DNA of 64,000 bases from an uncultured Collinsella sp. (lineage in GTDB: Bacteria; Actinomycetota; Coriobacteriia; Coriobacteriales; Coriobacteriaceae). Under the pieces are notes generated by a model. It had not been told where the DNA came from. It ran no database searches and saw nothing but the letters and a program-made list of their open reading frames with translations. The stretch is from the NCBI GenBank assembly GCA_902497025.1, contig CABVDJ010000009.1, positions 1-64,000 of the forward strand, given 5' to 3'. A program made the position numbers and the translations under genes. Numbering within the stretch: position 1 is the stretch's first letter; every line of letters begins with the position of its first letter. Below, piece by piece: positions 45,507 through 52,949 of the stretch.

Positions 45507-45515
45507 CTGTGGATG

Positions 45516-45558
45516 CGCCGGATGCCGACGGGCACGCCCGTCTTGCATCCGGCGTTTT
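45516..45558 (+). terminator. Terminator of map
   Basis: CGCCGGATGC (45516-45525) pairs with 45545-45554, an inner GACGGGC/GCCCGTC pair extends it, then TTTTATTT. Confidence 0.9.
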
Positions 45559-45564
45559 ATTTGA

Positions 45565-45616
45565 GCGTTTTGCCTGATAAAACCTGCCAAAATTAACCTG
45601 TCCCTTTTTGGCAGGT
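45565..45616 (-). repeat. Family-I GGGACAGG hairpin repeat, copy 4
   Basis: Arms 45581-45592 and 45606-45615 (AACCTGCCAAAA). Minus-strand core AAAAAGGGACAGG; tail TTTTATCAGGCAAAACG. Lies 19 bases before the 2-hydroxyacid dehydrogenase start. Confidence 0.85.
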
Positions 45617-45635
45617 CGAGCGGAGAGGACTGCTT

Positions 45636-46571
45636 GTGAACATTCTGGTTTTGTTGCCCGTCAACGACCGTCATCGCGCAATTCTTGAGTCTAGTGCTCC
45701 GGGCGAGGACTTTATCTACACGAGCGCCGACGCCGCCACGCACGAGCAGGTCGCCGATGCCGACGTGATCCTGGGCAACATCGACCCTGCCCTGCTTACC
45801 GCGTGCAAGCACCTCCAGCTGTTGCAATTGCAGACCGCCGGCTATGACGACTACCTTGCCGCCGGCACCGTGCCGACCGACGCCAAACTGTCTTGCTCGG
45901 TGGGCGCCTACGGTCAGGCCGTAAGCGAGCACATGTTTGCCATGGTTCTTTCTATGATGAAGCGCCTGCCCGGCTATCACGACTTGCAGCGCGAGCATCG
46001 CTGGGAGGATTTGGGGCCGGTTACCTCGCTCAAAAATGCCAACGTGCTGGTGCTGGGCGCAGGCGATATCGGCGGCCACTTTGCCACGCTCTGCCGCAGC
46101 ATGGGCGCACACGTCCGCGGCATCAAGCGCCATCCGCTCGTCTACCCCATTGTATTTGAGGACATGGACGGCATGGATGCCCTGTCTGAGCGCCTGGCCG
46201 AGGCCGATGTCGTCGCATCCTTTATGCCCAGCACACCCGAGACCCGCGGCCTGGCGAACGCCGAGTTCTTCGCCGCGATGAAGCCGGGCGCCTTCTTTGC
46301 CAACGGCGGTCGCGGCGATCTTGTGGTCGCCGAGGACTTGGTTGCCGCTCTGGAGTCGGGACATCTCGCCGGCGCCGCGGTCGACGTCACCGACCCCGAG
46401 CCGCTGCCCGCCACAAGCCCGTTGTGGGATGCGCCCAACATGCTCATCACACCGCACGTCTCCGGCTGGTTCCACTTGGAGGCTACGCTCGACAATGTGG
46501 TCGACATTGCCGCAGAGAATCTGCGTCACCTGCAGGCAGGCGAGACCCTGCGCTGCTGGATCGAACACTGA
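45636..46571 (+). CDS. D-isomer-specific 2-hydroxyacid dehydrogenase
   Basis: 311 residues. NAD(P)-dependent reduction of a 2-oxo acid to a D-2-hydroxyacid. The Rossmann motif is VLVLGAGDIGGHFATLCRSMG (GxGxxG near residue 145). The substrate Arg is in ANGGRGDLVV (near 228), the Glu is in DVTDPEPLP and the His in ITPHVSGW, completing the R-E-H triad. The start is GTG at 45636 with GGAGAGG upstream. A 2-hydroxyacid product could in principle feed a dehydratase activated by the large activase at 22.6 kb, but the genes are far apart and this is speculative. Confidence 0.92.
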   Translation: MNILVLLPVNDRHRAILESSAPGEDFIYTSADAATHEQVADADVILGNIDPALLTACKHLQLLQLQTAGYDDYLAAGTVPTDAKLSCSVGAYGQAVSEHMFAMVLSMMKRLPGYHDLQREHRWEDLGPVTSLKNANVLVLGAGDIGGHFATLCRSMGAHVRGIKRHPLVYPIVFEDMDGMDALSERLAEADVVASFMPSTPETRGLANAEFFAAMKPGAFFANGGRGDLVVAEDLVAALESGHLAGAAVDVTDPEPLPATSPLWDAPNMLITPHVSGWFHLEATLDNVVDIAAENLRHLQAGETLRCWIEH

Positions 46572-46876
46572 TTGTTCCGGCGTTTTGCCAAACGCCGGAA
46601 CCCCTCGACGCTGCGAGCCCCATGGGTTCCGCCGTTCTAACGAACGGCGGACCGGTCGACGCTACGCGCCGCCCAGAGCGACAATTTGTCATTCAAAAGG
46701 CAAGGCATGACCAGAAGGTCTATGCCTTGCCTTTTTCATGCCAACTTGTTCGCTCTGGACATCGCTCGCTGACGCTTGCTCAACCTGCGGTGTCATAACA
46801 ATTCTGTCCAGCTGTTGGCTTTGCGGCATTTGCCCAGATAAAACCTGCATAATAAACCTGTCCCTTTTAGCAGGTT
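46572..46876. other. 305-bp intergenic region with three hairpins and a repeat
   Basis: After the dehydrogenase stop: GTTCCGGCGTTT hairpin (46574-46585/46590-46601), TCCGCCGTTC hairpin (about 46627-46650), then a strong terminator (46695-46736) and a family-I repeat (46822-46879) that contains the M18 stop codon. No gene. Confidence 0.75.
46695..46736. terminator. Terminator between convergent dehydrogenase and M18 genes
   Basis: Perfect 14-bp stem AAAAGGCAAGGCAT (46695-46708) with 46722-46735, 13-base loop, T5 on the plus strand and a T run on the minus strand as well. Confidence 0.9.
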
Positions 46877-46879
46877 TTA
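46822..46879 (-). repeat. Family-I GGGACAGG hairpin repeat, copy 5
   Basis: Shorter arms AAAACCTGC (46840-46848) and GCAGGTTTT (46870-46878); minus-strand core AAAAGGGACAGG, tail TTTTATCTGGGCAAATGC. The M18 gene's TAA lies in the arm. Confidence 0.85.
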
Positions 46880-48262
46880 GAGCTCCACGCTTTCGGCGCC
46901 GTTGATGGTTAGGTTTCGCTCGTAGAAAGCCGTGAGGGCGCGAATGGCGTACATCACGTCGCGTACGCCGCCGGTCTCGTAGCTTGAGTGCATGGCCAGC
47001 TGCGGCAGGCCCACGTCCACGGCATGCATGCTCGCCTGCATGTTCGACAGGTTGCCGAGCGTGGAGCCACCCGCCATATCGCTCTTGTTGGCGAAGGCCT
47101 GCGTGGGCACGTCGGCGTCATCGCAAATAGCCTGGAACACTGCGCGGCTAAAGGCATCGGTGCAGTAATGCTGGTTGGCGGCTTCCTTGATAACGATACC
47201 GCCGTTGAGCACAACCTGATTGCGGGCGTCGCACTTCTCGGCGTGGTTGGGGTGCACGGCATGCGCATTGTCGCAGCTCACAAGCATCGAGGCAGCAAGT
47301 GCACGATGGTACGACTCGTCGTCAAAGCCCAGCGATCCGTTGATGCGGCGCAGTGCGTCGGCCAAGAACGTCGACATGGCGCCCTGCTTGGTCTCGGAAC
47401 CAACCTCCTCGTTATCAAAGCAGCAGAAGACCGAGACGTCGCGCGCGTTCTCGGCACCCAAAAATGCCTGCAGTGAGGTGTAGGCGCAGGCCAGGTCGTC
47501 GAGCTTGGGCGTCGAGATGAACTCGTCAGCCCAGCCCCAAATGCGCGCATCCTGGCGGTTGACCAGGAACAGATCGCGGCTCAGGATCTGCTCGGGCTCA
47601 ACGTCCAGTTCGTCGGCAACCAGGGCATCAAAATCGCCCTGCTTAAGCTCACCGGCGCTGATGAGCGGGCACAGGTCGACGGCGCGGTTGGGCGCAAAGC
47701 CCTCGTTAACGCCGCGGTTCATATGGATGGCAAGGCTCGGGATAATCGCGACTTCGCGCTCGGTGGCAAGCAGGCGGCTCTCAATACGGTCGCCTTCGCG
47801 TACCAACACGCGGCCCGCGAGCGCCAGCGGGCGGTCGAACCAGGTGTAGTCGATCATGCCGCCGTAGGCCTCGGTGTTCAGGCGCAGCGTCTCGCCTGCG
47901 CCGTCGAGCTCGGGCACGGCCTTGACCTTAAACGTCGGCGAATCGCTGTGCGACGCCGTGAGCTGAAAATGATAGTCACCGGCAACGCCGTCCTCGCCCC
48001 ACGTCGCGGTCAGGTCCTCGCCCACCTTAAAGGCAATAACGCTCGAGGTATTGCGCTGCGTGTAATAACGCCCGCCCGGCTCGATGTCCCACGCCGCGTT
48101 CTCGGGCAGGTAGGTAAAGCCCGCCTCGTCGAGCTCGGCCATAATGGTCGCCGCCGTATGGAACATGCTGGGACATGCCTCGATAAAGTCGATGAGGTCG
48201 TTGGCGGCCTCGATATCGTCGGCCGTCACATGCGCGCGCTCGGGCGTTTCCTGATCCGTCAT
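46877..48262 (-). CDS. M18 family aminopeptidase
   Basis: 461 residues from the ATG at 48262 (AAAGGGGAG upstream; 37 extra in-frame codons are rejected). Zinc metallopeptidase that removes N-terminal residues, often acidic ones, inside the cell; forms large tetrahedral complexes. Seen: LTASHSDSPTFKVKAVPE (first metal His/Asp), a central LDDLACAYTSLQAF, CFDNEEVGSETKQGA (catalytic Glu pair), SCDNAHAVHPNHAEK and SDMAGGSTLGN followed by VDVGLPQLAMHSSYE with the last His. Complete set of metal ligands. Divergent from the Ntn-type amidase gene. Confidence 0.95.
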   Translation of the reverse strand: MTDQETPERAHVTADDIEAANDLIDFIEACPSMFHTAATIMAELDEAGFTYLPENAAWDIEPGGRYYTQRNTSSVIAFKVGEDLTATWGEDGVAGDYHFQLTASHSDSPTFKVKAVPELDGAGETLRLNTEAYGGMIDYTWFDRPLALAGRVLVREGDRIESRLLATEREVAIIPSLAIHMNRGVNEGFAPNRAVDLCPLISAGELKQGDFDALVADELDVEPEQILSRDLFLVNRQDARIWGWADEFISTPKLDDLACAYTSLQAFLGAENARDVSVFCCFDNEEVGSETKQGAMSTFLADALRRINGSLGFDDESYHRALAASMLVSCDNAHAVHPNHAEKCDARNQVVLNGGIVIKEAANQHYCTDAFSRAVFQAICDDADVPTQAFANKSDMAGGSTLGNLSNMQASMHAVDVGLPQLAMHSSYETGGVRDVMYAIRALTAFYERNLTINGAESVEL

Positions 48263-48423
48263 GCTCTCCCCTTTCGCTGGGTTGATGGTCCCCTCCAGCA
48301 TACCCCGCCACGCCAGCGCCGCACTCTTCATTCCATGTTTAATCCCGCGCCGCTCACCAAGTTGAGCCATCATGCCCGCGCTCCTTTTGCGACAATTACG
48401 CTAACAGGACGAGAGGAGCCGTC

Positions 48424-49509
48424 ATGAAGCCACGTAACATTGCCATCGCCTGCGGTGTCGCGGGAGTCGCCGTCGGCCTTGCCGCTGCCACCGGTATCGT
48501 TTACCGCAAGCAAATCAAGTCCGCCGCGTCGCTCAAACGCTTGACCGGCTACGCGGATAGCTATGACCTGTACGCAATCGACATCGCCTACGACTACGAT
48601 CTTGATCGCATCATCGCCGCTGGCGTGCGCGACGACCAGGCCTACATCGATGCCGTGGTGGCGCAGGTGCTGCCCGGTGTGCCGGTACATGTCCAGGCGC
48701 CCCAGTTTGCCTGCAGCGCTTTTGTCGCCGTAGATGCCGAAGGCCGCGTGCGCACCGGTCGCAATTACGACTTTAAGGACGACACCTCGGCACTGCTGGT
48801 GCGCAATCACCCACGCGACGGCTATGCCTCCATCGGGTTTGCCGCCCTTAACAACCTGGGCGATAACACTCCGCTTGACTCCGTCGGCGGACGCGCCGCC
48901 GCACTCATGGGCCCGTTTGCCCAGCTCGACGGTGTTAACGAATGCGGCGTGTCCATTGCCGTACTCACTCTGGACTCCAAGCCCTGTGACCAGGACACGC
49001 AGCGCCCCGTCATCAATACCTCGCTCATCATCCGCCTGGTGCTCGACCGTGCCGCCACCACGCAAGAAGCTGTCGACCTGCTTTCCGCCTACGACATGCA
49101 CGCCATGGCAGGACGCGATTACCACTTCTTTATCAACGACGCCGCCGGTGACGCGCGCGTAGTAGAGTGGGATCCGCGCGATCCAGACCGCGCTTTCAAA
49201 GCGACTCCTGTACGCCAGGTTACGAACTTCTACGCCTGCTATGGCGACGAAGTGCTGCCCAACCAAAAGAATGGCGAGCTGGGCCATGGTAAAGAGCGCG
49301 CCATCGCAATCGCCGATGTCCTTGACGCCCATGTCGGTGCCCAGGACGAGGCAGTCGCTTGGAAGGCCCTACGCGCTGCAGCGCAAGAACCCAATCCGAA
49401 AGACATCACCAGCAATACGCAATGGTCGGTCGTCTTTGACAATACCGAACCCGCCGCCGCCATTACGCTGCGCCGCCACTGGGGCGACGTCGACGCCTTC
49501 GCACTGTAA
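48424..49509 (+). CDS. Membrane-anchored Ntn hydrolase (choloylglycine hydrolase / C45-like)
   Basis: 361 residues. One N-terminal hydrophobic helix (about 7-26) then a C45/choloylglycine-hydrolase-like domain: FACSAFVAVDAEGRVRTGRN with YDF, the CSxF nucleophile and GRNYDF pattern. Cys97 would be the nucleophile; it is internal, so self-cleavage before Cys97 would be needed, as in acyl-CoA:6-APA acyltransferase and acid ceramidase. GVNECGVSIAVLTL, the N-terminal part of the next strand pair, and TNFY are also typical. Substrate could be an N-acyl amino acid or amide; a bile-salt hydrolase role is possible but these usually lack the anchor and start at Cys2. AGGAG upstream of the ATG. Confidence 0.8.
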   Translation: MKPRNIAIACGVAGVAVGLAAATGIVYRKQIKSAASLKRLTGYADSYDLYAIDIAYDYDLDRIIAAGVRDDQAYIDAVVAQVLPGVPVHVQAPQFACSAFVAVDAEGRVRTGRNYDFKDDTSALLVRNHPRDGYASIGFAALNNLGDNTPLDSVGGRAAALMGPFAQLDGVNECGVSIAVLTLDSKPCDQDTQRPVINTSLIIRLVLDRAATTQEAVDLLSAYDMHAMAGRDYHFFINDAAGDARVVEWDPRDPDRAFKATPVRQVTNFYACYGDEVLPNQKNGELGHGKERAIAIADVLDAHVGAQDEAVAWKALRAAAQEPNPKDITSNTQWSVVFDNTEPAAAITLRRHWGDVDAFAL

Positions 49510-49578
49510 GGACCCAGGCTCGTCGACCTTACGCTCGCCTGACGTTGTTTACATTTCTATACGCTTGAGCTAACACGT

Positions 49579-49611
49579 TTTACCCCCGTATCAACAGTGT
49601 GCGGGGGTAAA
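49579..49611 (+). promoter_or_regulatory. Hairpin in the pfkA leader
   Basis: TTTACCCCCG (49579-49588) pairs perfectly with 49602-49611, 13-base loop. It is 38 bases before the pfkA start and 70 after the previous stop. It lacks a T run, so it may be a leader structure rather than a terminator. Confidence 0.55.
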
Positions 49612-49649
49612 CTTATGCGCATGTTATAACTTGCCCGGAAGGATTCATC

Positions 49650-50729
49650 ATGCTTAGGATCGGTCTTCTTACCAGTGGCGGCGACTGCCAGGCGCTCAAC
49701 GCCACCATGCGCGGCATTGTCAAAACGCTTATGACCAATAGCGAAGAGCCTATTGAGATCTATGGTTTTGAGGACGGCTACCAGGGCCTTATCTACAGCC
49801 GGTTCCGCGTCATGACGCCCGCCGATTTTAGCGGCATCCTTACCCGTGGCGGCACCATCCTGGGCACGAGCCGTACGCCGTTCAAGCGCCTGGATATTCC
49901 CGAGGCCGACGGCGTCGAGAAGGTGCCGGCAATGGTCCACACCTATCATAAGCTGCAGCTCGACTGCCTGTTTATGCTGGGCGGCAACGGCTCCACCAAG
50001 ACCGCCAACCGTCTGCGCGAAGAGGGCCTCAACGTTATCGCCCTGCCTAAGACCATCGATAACGACACCTGGGGCACCGAGCTGACGTTTGGCTTTACGA
50101 GCGCCATCGACGTCGCCACCAAGTGCATCGACGACATTCACACCACCGCTTCGAGCCACGGCCGCGTGTTCGTTATCGAGATCATGGGCCACAAGGTCGG
50201 CTGGATTCCGCTGTACGCCGGCGTCGCGGGCGGCGCGGACGTCATCCTGATTCCCGAGATCCCCTACGACATGGACAACGTCATCAAGACCATCGAACAT
50301 CGCATGGAGACCGGCAGCCGTTTTACCATCGTGGCCGTCGCCGAGGGTGCCATCTCTAAGGAGGACGCGGCGCTGTCCAAGAAGGAGTACAAGAAAAAGC
50401 TTGCCGAGCGCACGAGTCCGTCGATTGTCTACGACATCGCCAAGGAGATTGAGACCAAGACCGGTCGCGAGACCCGCGTCGCCATCCCCGGCCACACGCA
50501 GCGCGGCGGTCAGCCCGATGCCCAGGACCGCATCTTTGCGACCCAGTGCGGCGTCGAGGCGGCGCTCGGCTGCCTGCGCGGCGAGTTTGGCTACATGATT
50601 GCCCTGCGCGATGGCAAGATGTGCCACATGCCGCTCGAGGATGTCGCCGGCAAACTCAAGTATGTCGATCCCCAGAGCGACCTGGTACGCGAGGCCAAGG
50701 CGTTGGGCATCAGCTTCGGCGACGAATAG
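49650..50729 (+). CDS. pfkA: 6-phosphofructokinase (group III type)
   Basis: 359 residues. Phosphorylates fructose-6-phosphate, committing it to glycolysis. GLLTSGGDCQALNA (start), GGNGSTKTAN at 111-119, LPKTIDNDTWGTE (Lys134), IEIMGHKVGWIPLYAGVAGG, and the PFK signature RVAIPGHTQRGGQPDAQDR. Phosphate-donor positions: Gly114 as in ATP enzymes combined with a Lys in PKTIDND, the mix seen in group III PFKs of actinobacteria. An ATP enzyme is favoured, PPi use is not excluded. AAGGATT precedes the ATG. A nested hairpin element begins at its stop codon and copies the last codons in reverse. Confidence 0.95.
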   Translation: MLRIGLLTSGGDCQALNATMRGIVKTLMTNSEEPIEIYGFEDGYQGLIYSRFRVMTPADFSGILTRGGTILGTSRTPFKRLDIPEADGVEKVPAMVHTYHKLQLDCLFMLGGNGSTKTANRLREEGLNVIALPKTIDNDTWGTELTFGFTSAIDVATKCIDDIHTTASSHGRVFVIEIMGHKVGWIPLYAGVAGGADVILIPEIPYDMDNVIKTIEHRMETGSRFTIVAVAEGAISKEDAALSKKEYKKKLAERTSPSIVYDIAKEIETKTGRETRVAIPGHTQRGGQPDAQDRIFATQCGVEAALGCLRGEFGYMIALRDGKMCHMPLEDVAGKLKYVDPQSDLVREAKALGISFGDE

Positions 50730-50905
50730 CCTCGGCCGAAACTGCTCTCATCGGAGACCCCAGGGCTTACCTCCCAAATCGTCCTCGGACATGTCAGGAT
50801 CCCGCCGTGCGCTTCGCGCGGCGGGATCCTTCCGTCCTGCGGAAAGATTTGGGAGGTAAGCCCTGGGGCCTCCTGCGGTAACTAGGGAGGCCGAGGCTAT
50901 TCGTC
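50721..50905 (+). repeat. Nested double-hairpin element A (3' of pfkA)
   Basis: Outermost arms 50721-50737 and 50889-50905 are a perfect 17-bp pair that includes the pfkA stop. Main helix P1: 50758-50780 with 50846-50868, perfect 23 bp. Inner helix P2: GGATCCCGCCG 50797-50807 with 50819-50829. Unpaired sides: GTCCTCGGACATGTCA (50781-50796) and TTCCGTCCTGCGGAAA (50830-50845). Tail after P1: CCTCCTGCGGTAACT. The loops and tail recur in element B at 59.9 kb. Confidence 0.9.
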
Positions 50906-51122
50906 TTCTTACTGCGGGTGCGTGGGCTGAGATTTTGGGATGTTGCAGGCTCTTAGCTGAGAGTAGCACCGACATTTGTCCTGAAATGGCTGGTCGTTAG
51001 GGGTTGCTACCGGTAGTTGCGGTAGGGTTGGGGCAGATTCTAACTAGAAATGGTGGTCGCTACCGGTTGTTCTCGGCATACTCGGCTCATTCGATTACGG
51101 TCACCACATGAAAGGAACTGTC
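50906..51122 (+). promoter_or_regulatory. Leader of the XRE regulator with duplicated candidate operator
   Basis: GAAATGG-(C)-TGGTCG followed by GCTACCGGTAGTT (50983-50996, 51006-51018) and again GAAATGGTGGTCG with GCTACCGGTTGTT (51047-51071). CTACCGGTAG is a perfect palindrome. Two copies ahead of an HTH gene suggest autoregulation. Nothing else was recognised in the rest of this stretch. Confidence 0.5.
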
Positions 51123-52061
51123 ATGGATCTTGCGATGGCGCAGCGGCTCGTTAATCGCCGCAAGGCTGCCGGGCTTTCTCAGGAGGCGCTTGCCGCCCAG
51201 CTGGGTGTGAGTCGCCAAGCTGTCAGTAAATGGGAGCGCAGCGAATCCTCGCCCGATACCGATAACCTTATTGCGCTCGCCGCGTTGTATGGCGTGTCGC
51301 TGGATGAGCTGTTGTATGGGGAGGCGGTGGATAGCACTGATGACTCGCAGGCTGATGATGAGGCACGGGACAGCGACGCCGGCGCCAAAGCTTCAGATAG
51401 GGCTGAGGAGGCTGAGGCTTCTACTGAGCACGCCGATTGCGGCGACAAACCACTTGTCGATATTTCCCTCGCGCGCGGCATCCACGTCATTGATCCCAAT
51501 AAAGGCGAGGAAGTCCATGTTGGCTGGAGCGGCATCCATGTGACCAACGAGCGCAAGGGCGAAGAGGTGCATGTGGGGCCGGGCGGATTGCATATCGATA
51601 CGCTTGAGGACGATGGACATAGTGTGCACACCAATGACGACGGCACCGTCACCATCGACGGCGAGACGTTTTCCAGCTGGAAGGAAGCACACGACAAGCT
51701 CGACCATCATGGCAAGCATTTCCACACCAAGGTCGGACGTACATGGAACAAATTCCCCTTCCCCGCGCTTGTCGCCCTCGCCTATCTGGTGCTCGGCATT
51801 GCCTACGGCACATGGGCTACGGGACTCTTGCTCGTCTTTTTGGTTCCCGTCTACTACGCGATTGGTGACTTTATCGATCGACGCCATTTGTCAAAGCTCA
51901 TTGAATGCGTCTATCCAGCAGCCGCCATTGCATGGTTTCTCTATATGTGGCTTTGCCTGGGGCAGCCCCATCCCGCATGGGCCATCCTCATCACGATTCC
52001 CGTCATAAAGGCGCTCATGCGCTGGTGCCGCAAGCAATGGAAGCACCGCAAACAGGCCTAA
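51123..52061 (+). CDS. XRE-family regulator fused to a membrane segment
   Basis: 312 residues from the ATG at 51123 (AAAGGA 6-7 bases upstream; an ATG five codons earlier lacks a site). N-terminal helix-turn-helix: LSQEALAAQLGVSRQAVSKW, near-identical to the common XRE pattern. An acidic linker (~65-110) leads to a His/Gly-rich repeat region (GEEVHVGWSGIHVTN then GEEVHVGPGGLHIDT), and finally three hydrophobic helices (~220-300) with a basic C terminus. The regulator is therefore membrane-bound; the His-rich tandem repeats might bind a metal or act as a sensor, which is inference. Two operator-like repeats lie upstream. Confidence 0.88.
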   Translation: MDLAMAQRLVNRRKAAGLSQEALAAQLGVSRQAVSKWERSESSPDTDNLIALAALYGVSLDELLYGEAVDSTDDSQADDEARDSDAGAKASDRAEEAEASTEHADCGDKPLVDISLARGIHVIDPNKGEEVHVGWSGIHVTNERKGEEVHVGPGGLHIDTLEDDGHSVHTNDDGTVTIDGETFSSWKEAHDKLDHHGKHFHTKVGRTWNKFPFPALVALAYLVLGIAYGTWATGLLLVFLVPVYYAIGDFIDRRHLSKLIECVYPAAAIAWFLYMWLCLGQPHPAWAILITIPVIKALMRWCRKQWKHRKQA

Positions 52062-52111
52062 ACCGCCCTAACCCGCCAGCACCACTCATCCGGTACCGGC
52101 CGCCCCTTCCA

Positions 52112-52178
52112 AGTTGTGGTGGAATAGGGACTGTTTTGAGGCTCCAAAGCACCAAACAGTCCGTATATCACCGCAACT
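52112..52178. repeat. Family-V hairpin (AGTTGYGGTG), copy 2
   Basis: Arms 52112-52136 and 52154-52178, 21 of 25 positions paired (one more as G:T). Outer part AGTTGCGGTGATATA is the same as in the 44.5-kb copy; the inner part (GGACTGTTT) differs but is paired. Confidence 0.8.
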
Positions 52179-52237
52179 AACAAACAATTGGGTCAGTTCC
52201 GGCACGGAGATAAGCATTGAGCTGACCGCACGCCAAG

Positions 52238-52386
52238 AAAAGGGCCTATTTACTACGTTTAACTCGATGGGGCCAACCATGACCGCCCTTTTCGAAAATC
52301 GACAGGCCTTCTACCTGCGGTTTTATTTTTCGTTTTCCCGGCATAGTTGAGGGTATCCAATTAAACGTAGTAGATAGGCCCGTTTT
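52238..52386. repeat. Nested hairpin element with 25-bp outer arms
   Basis: Outer arms 52238-52262 and 52361-52386 (AAAAGGGCCTATTTACTACG and complement; one bulge, one G:T). Inside, CGAAAA..CAGG pairs with CCTG..TTTTCG around a short CCTTCTA loop. Copies elsewhere in the genome should be sought. Confidence 0.75.
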
Positions 52387-52509
52387 GTGGCATACAACCC
52401 ATTCAAGCCCAATCTCGAAGGCTAAAGAGAGCCTCTCATCAACGCTTGCGGGCGAAAACAAAATAGAATGAAAGGCAAATGGAAAGCCCGTTTGACGAGC
52501 GGAGGACAT

Positions 52510-52830
52510 ATGCGCGACGTAGCCGAAAGCGACTGGAAGCTGTTTAAGAAAATGCTTCCTCAATGGCAAGAACGTTATATGGAAAAGCTCATCGGCCAGT
52601 ACGTTGAGATACTGAACGGCGACAGCGAAGCGTCCAGTAGATTTTGGGCACTAGAAGAGCACCTCAATAGAGACAAGCTGTCCTCAGGCGTAATTGCAAA
52701 CGATATTCGCCGCAGCACAATGCGCCGCGAGATAGCCAATTTGCTTATCGACAGCGTGATCACCCTTGACGACCTTGACGGTTTTACCGAGGACATTAAG
52801 AGCTATGCGCAACACTGGATTGGACAGTAA
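52510..52830 (+). CDS. Small helical protein of unknown function
   Basis: 106 residues from the ATG at 52510, with GGAGG four bases ahead (open frame starts 14 codons earlier without a site). Begins MRDVAESDWKLFKKMLPQWQ ERYMEKL and continues with mostly helical, charged sequence. Similar small proteins are widespread in Firmicutes and Coriobacteria and are sometimes labelled multidrug transporter without support; no membrane helix is visible here. Base composition is clearly AT-richer than neighbours, with AAA and AAT codons, a sign of possible transfer. A strong GC-rich hairpin follows. Confidence 0.75.
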   Translation: MRDVAESDWKLFKKMLPQWQERYMEKLIGQYVEILNGDSEASSRFWALEEHLNRDKLSSGVIANDIRRSTMRREIANLLIDSVITLDDLDGFTEDIKSYAQHWIGQ

Positions 52831-52863
52831 GAGCACTGAGCGACAAACATCCCCAGCAAAACG

Positions 52864-52905
52864 GGCCAAACGCCGGGCCACCTAATGGTTGCCCGGCGTT
52901 TGGCC
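52864..52905 (+). terminator. Terminator-like hairpin after the small gene
   Basis: Perfect 15-bp stem GGCCAAACGCCGGGC (52864-52878) with 52891-52905. It abuts a family-I repeat, and its right arm forms the repeat's tail. Confidence 0.75.
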
Positions 52906-52949
52906 AGATAAAACCTGCCATAATAAACCTGTCCCTTTTTGGCAGGTTA
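52895..52949 (-). repeat. Family-I GGGACAGG hairpin repeat, copy 6
   Basis: Arms AAAACCTGCCA (52910-52920) and TGGCAGGTT (52940-52948). Minus-strand core AAAAAGGGACAGG, tail TTTTATCTGGCCAAACG. The TAA of the FtsX-type permease gene lies in the arm. Confidence 0.85.

Larger units (their letters stand above)
52062..52509. other. 448-bp intergenic region with two hairpin elements
   Basis: Holds a family-V hairpin (52112-52178) and a long nested hairpin (52238-52386). The last 120 bases before the small gene are AT-richer. Short ORFs across it follow the hairpins and are not convincing. Confidence 0.75.
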
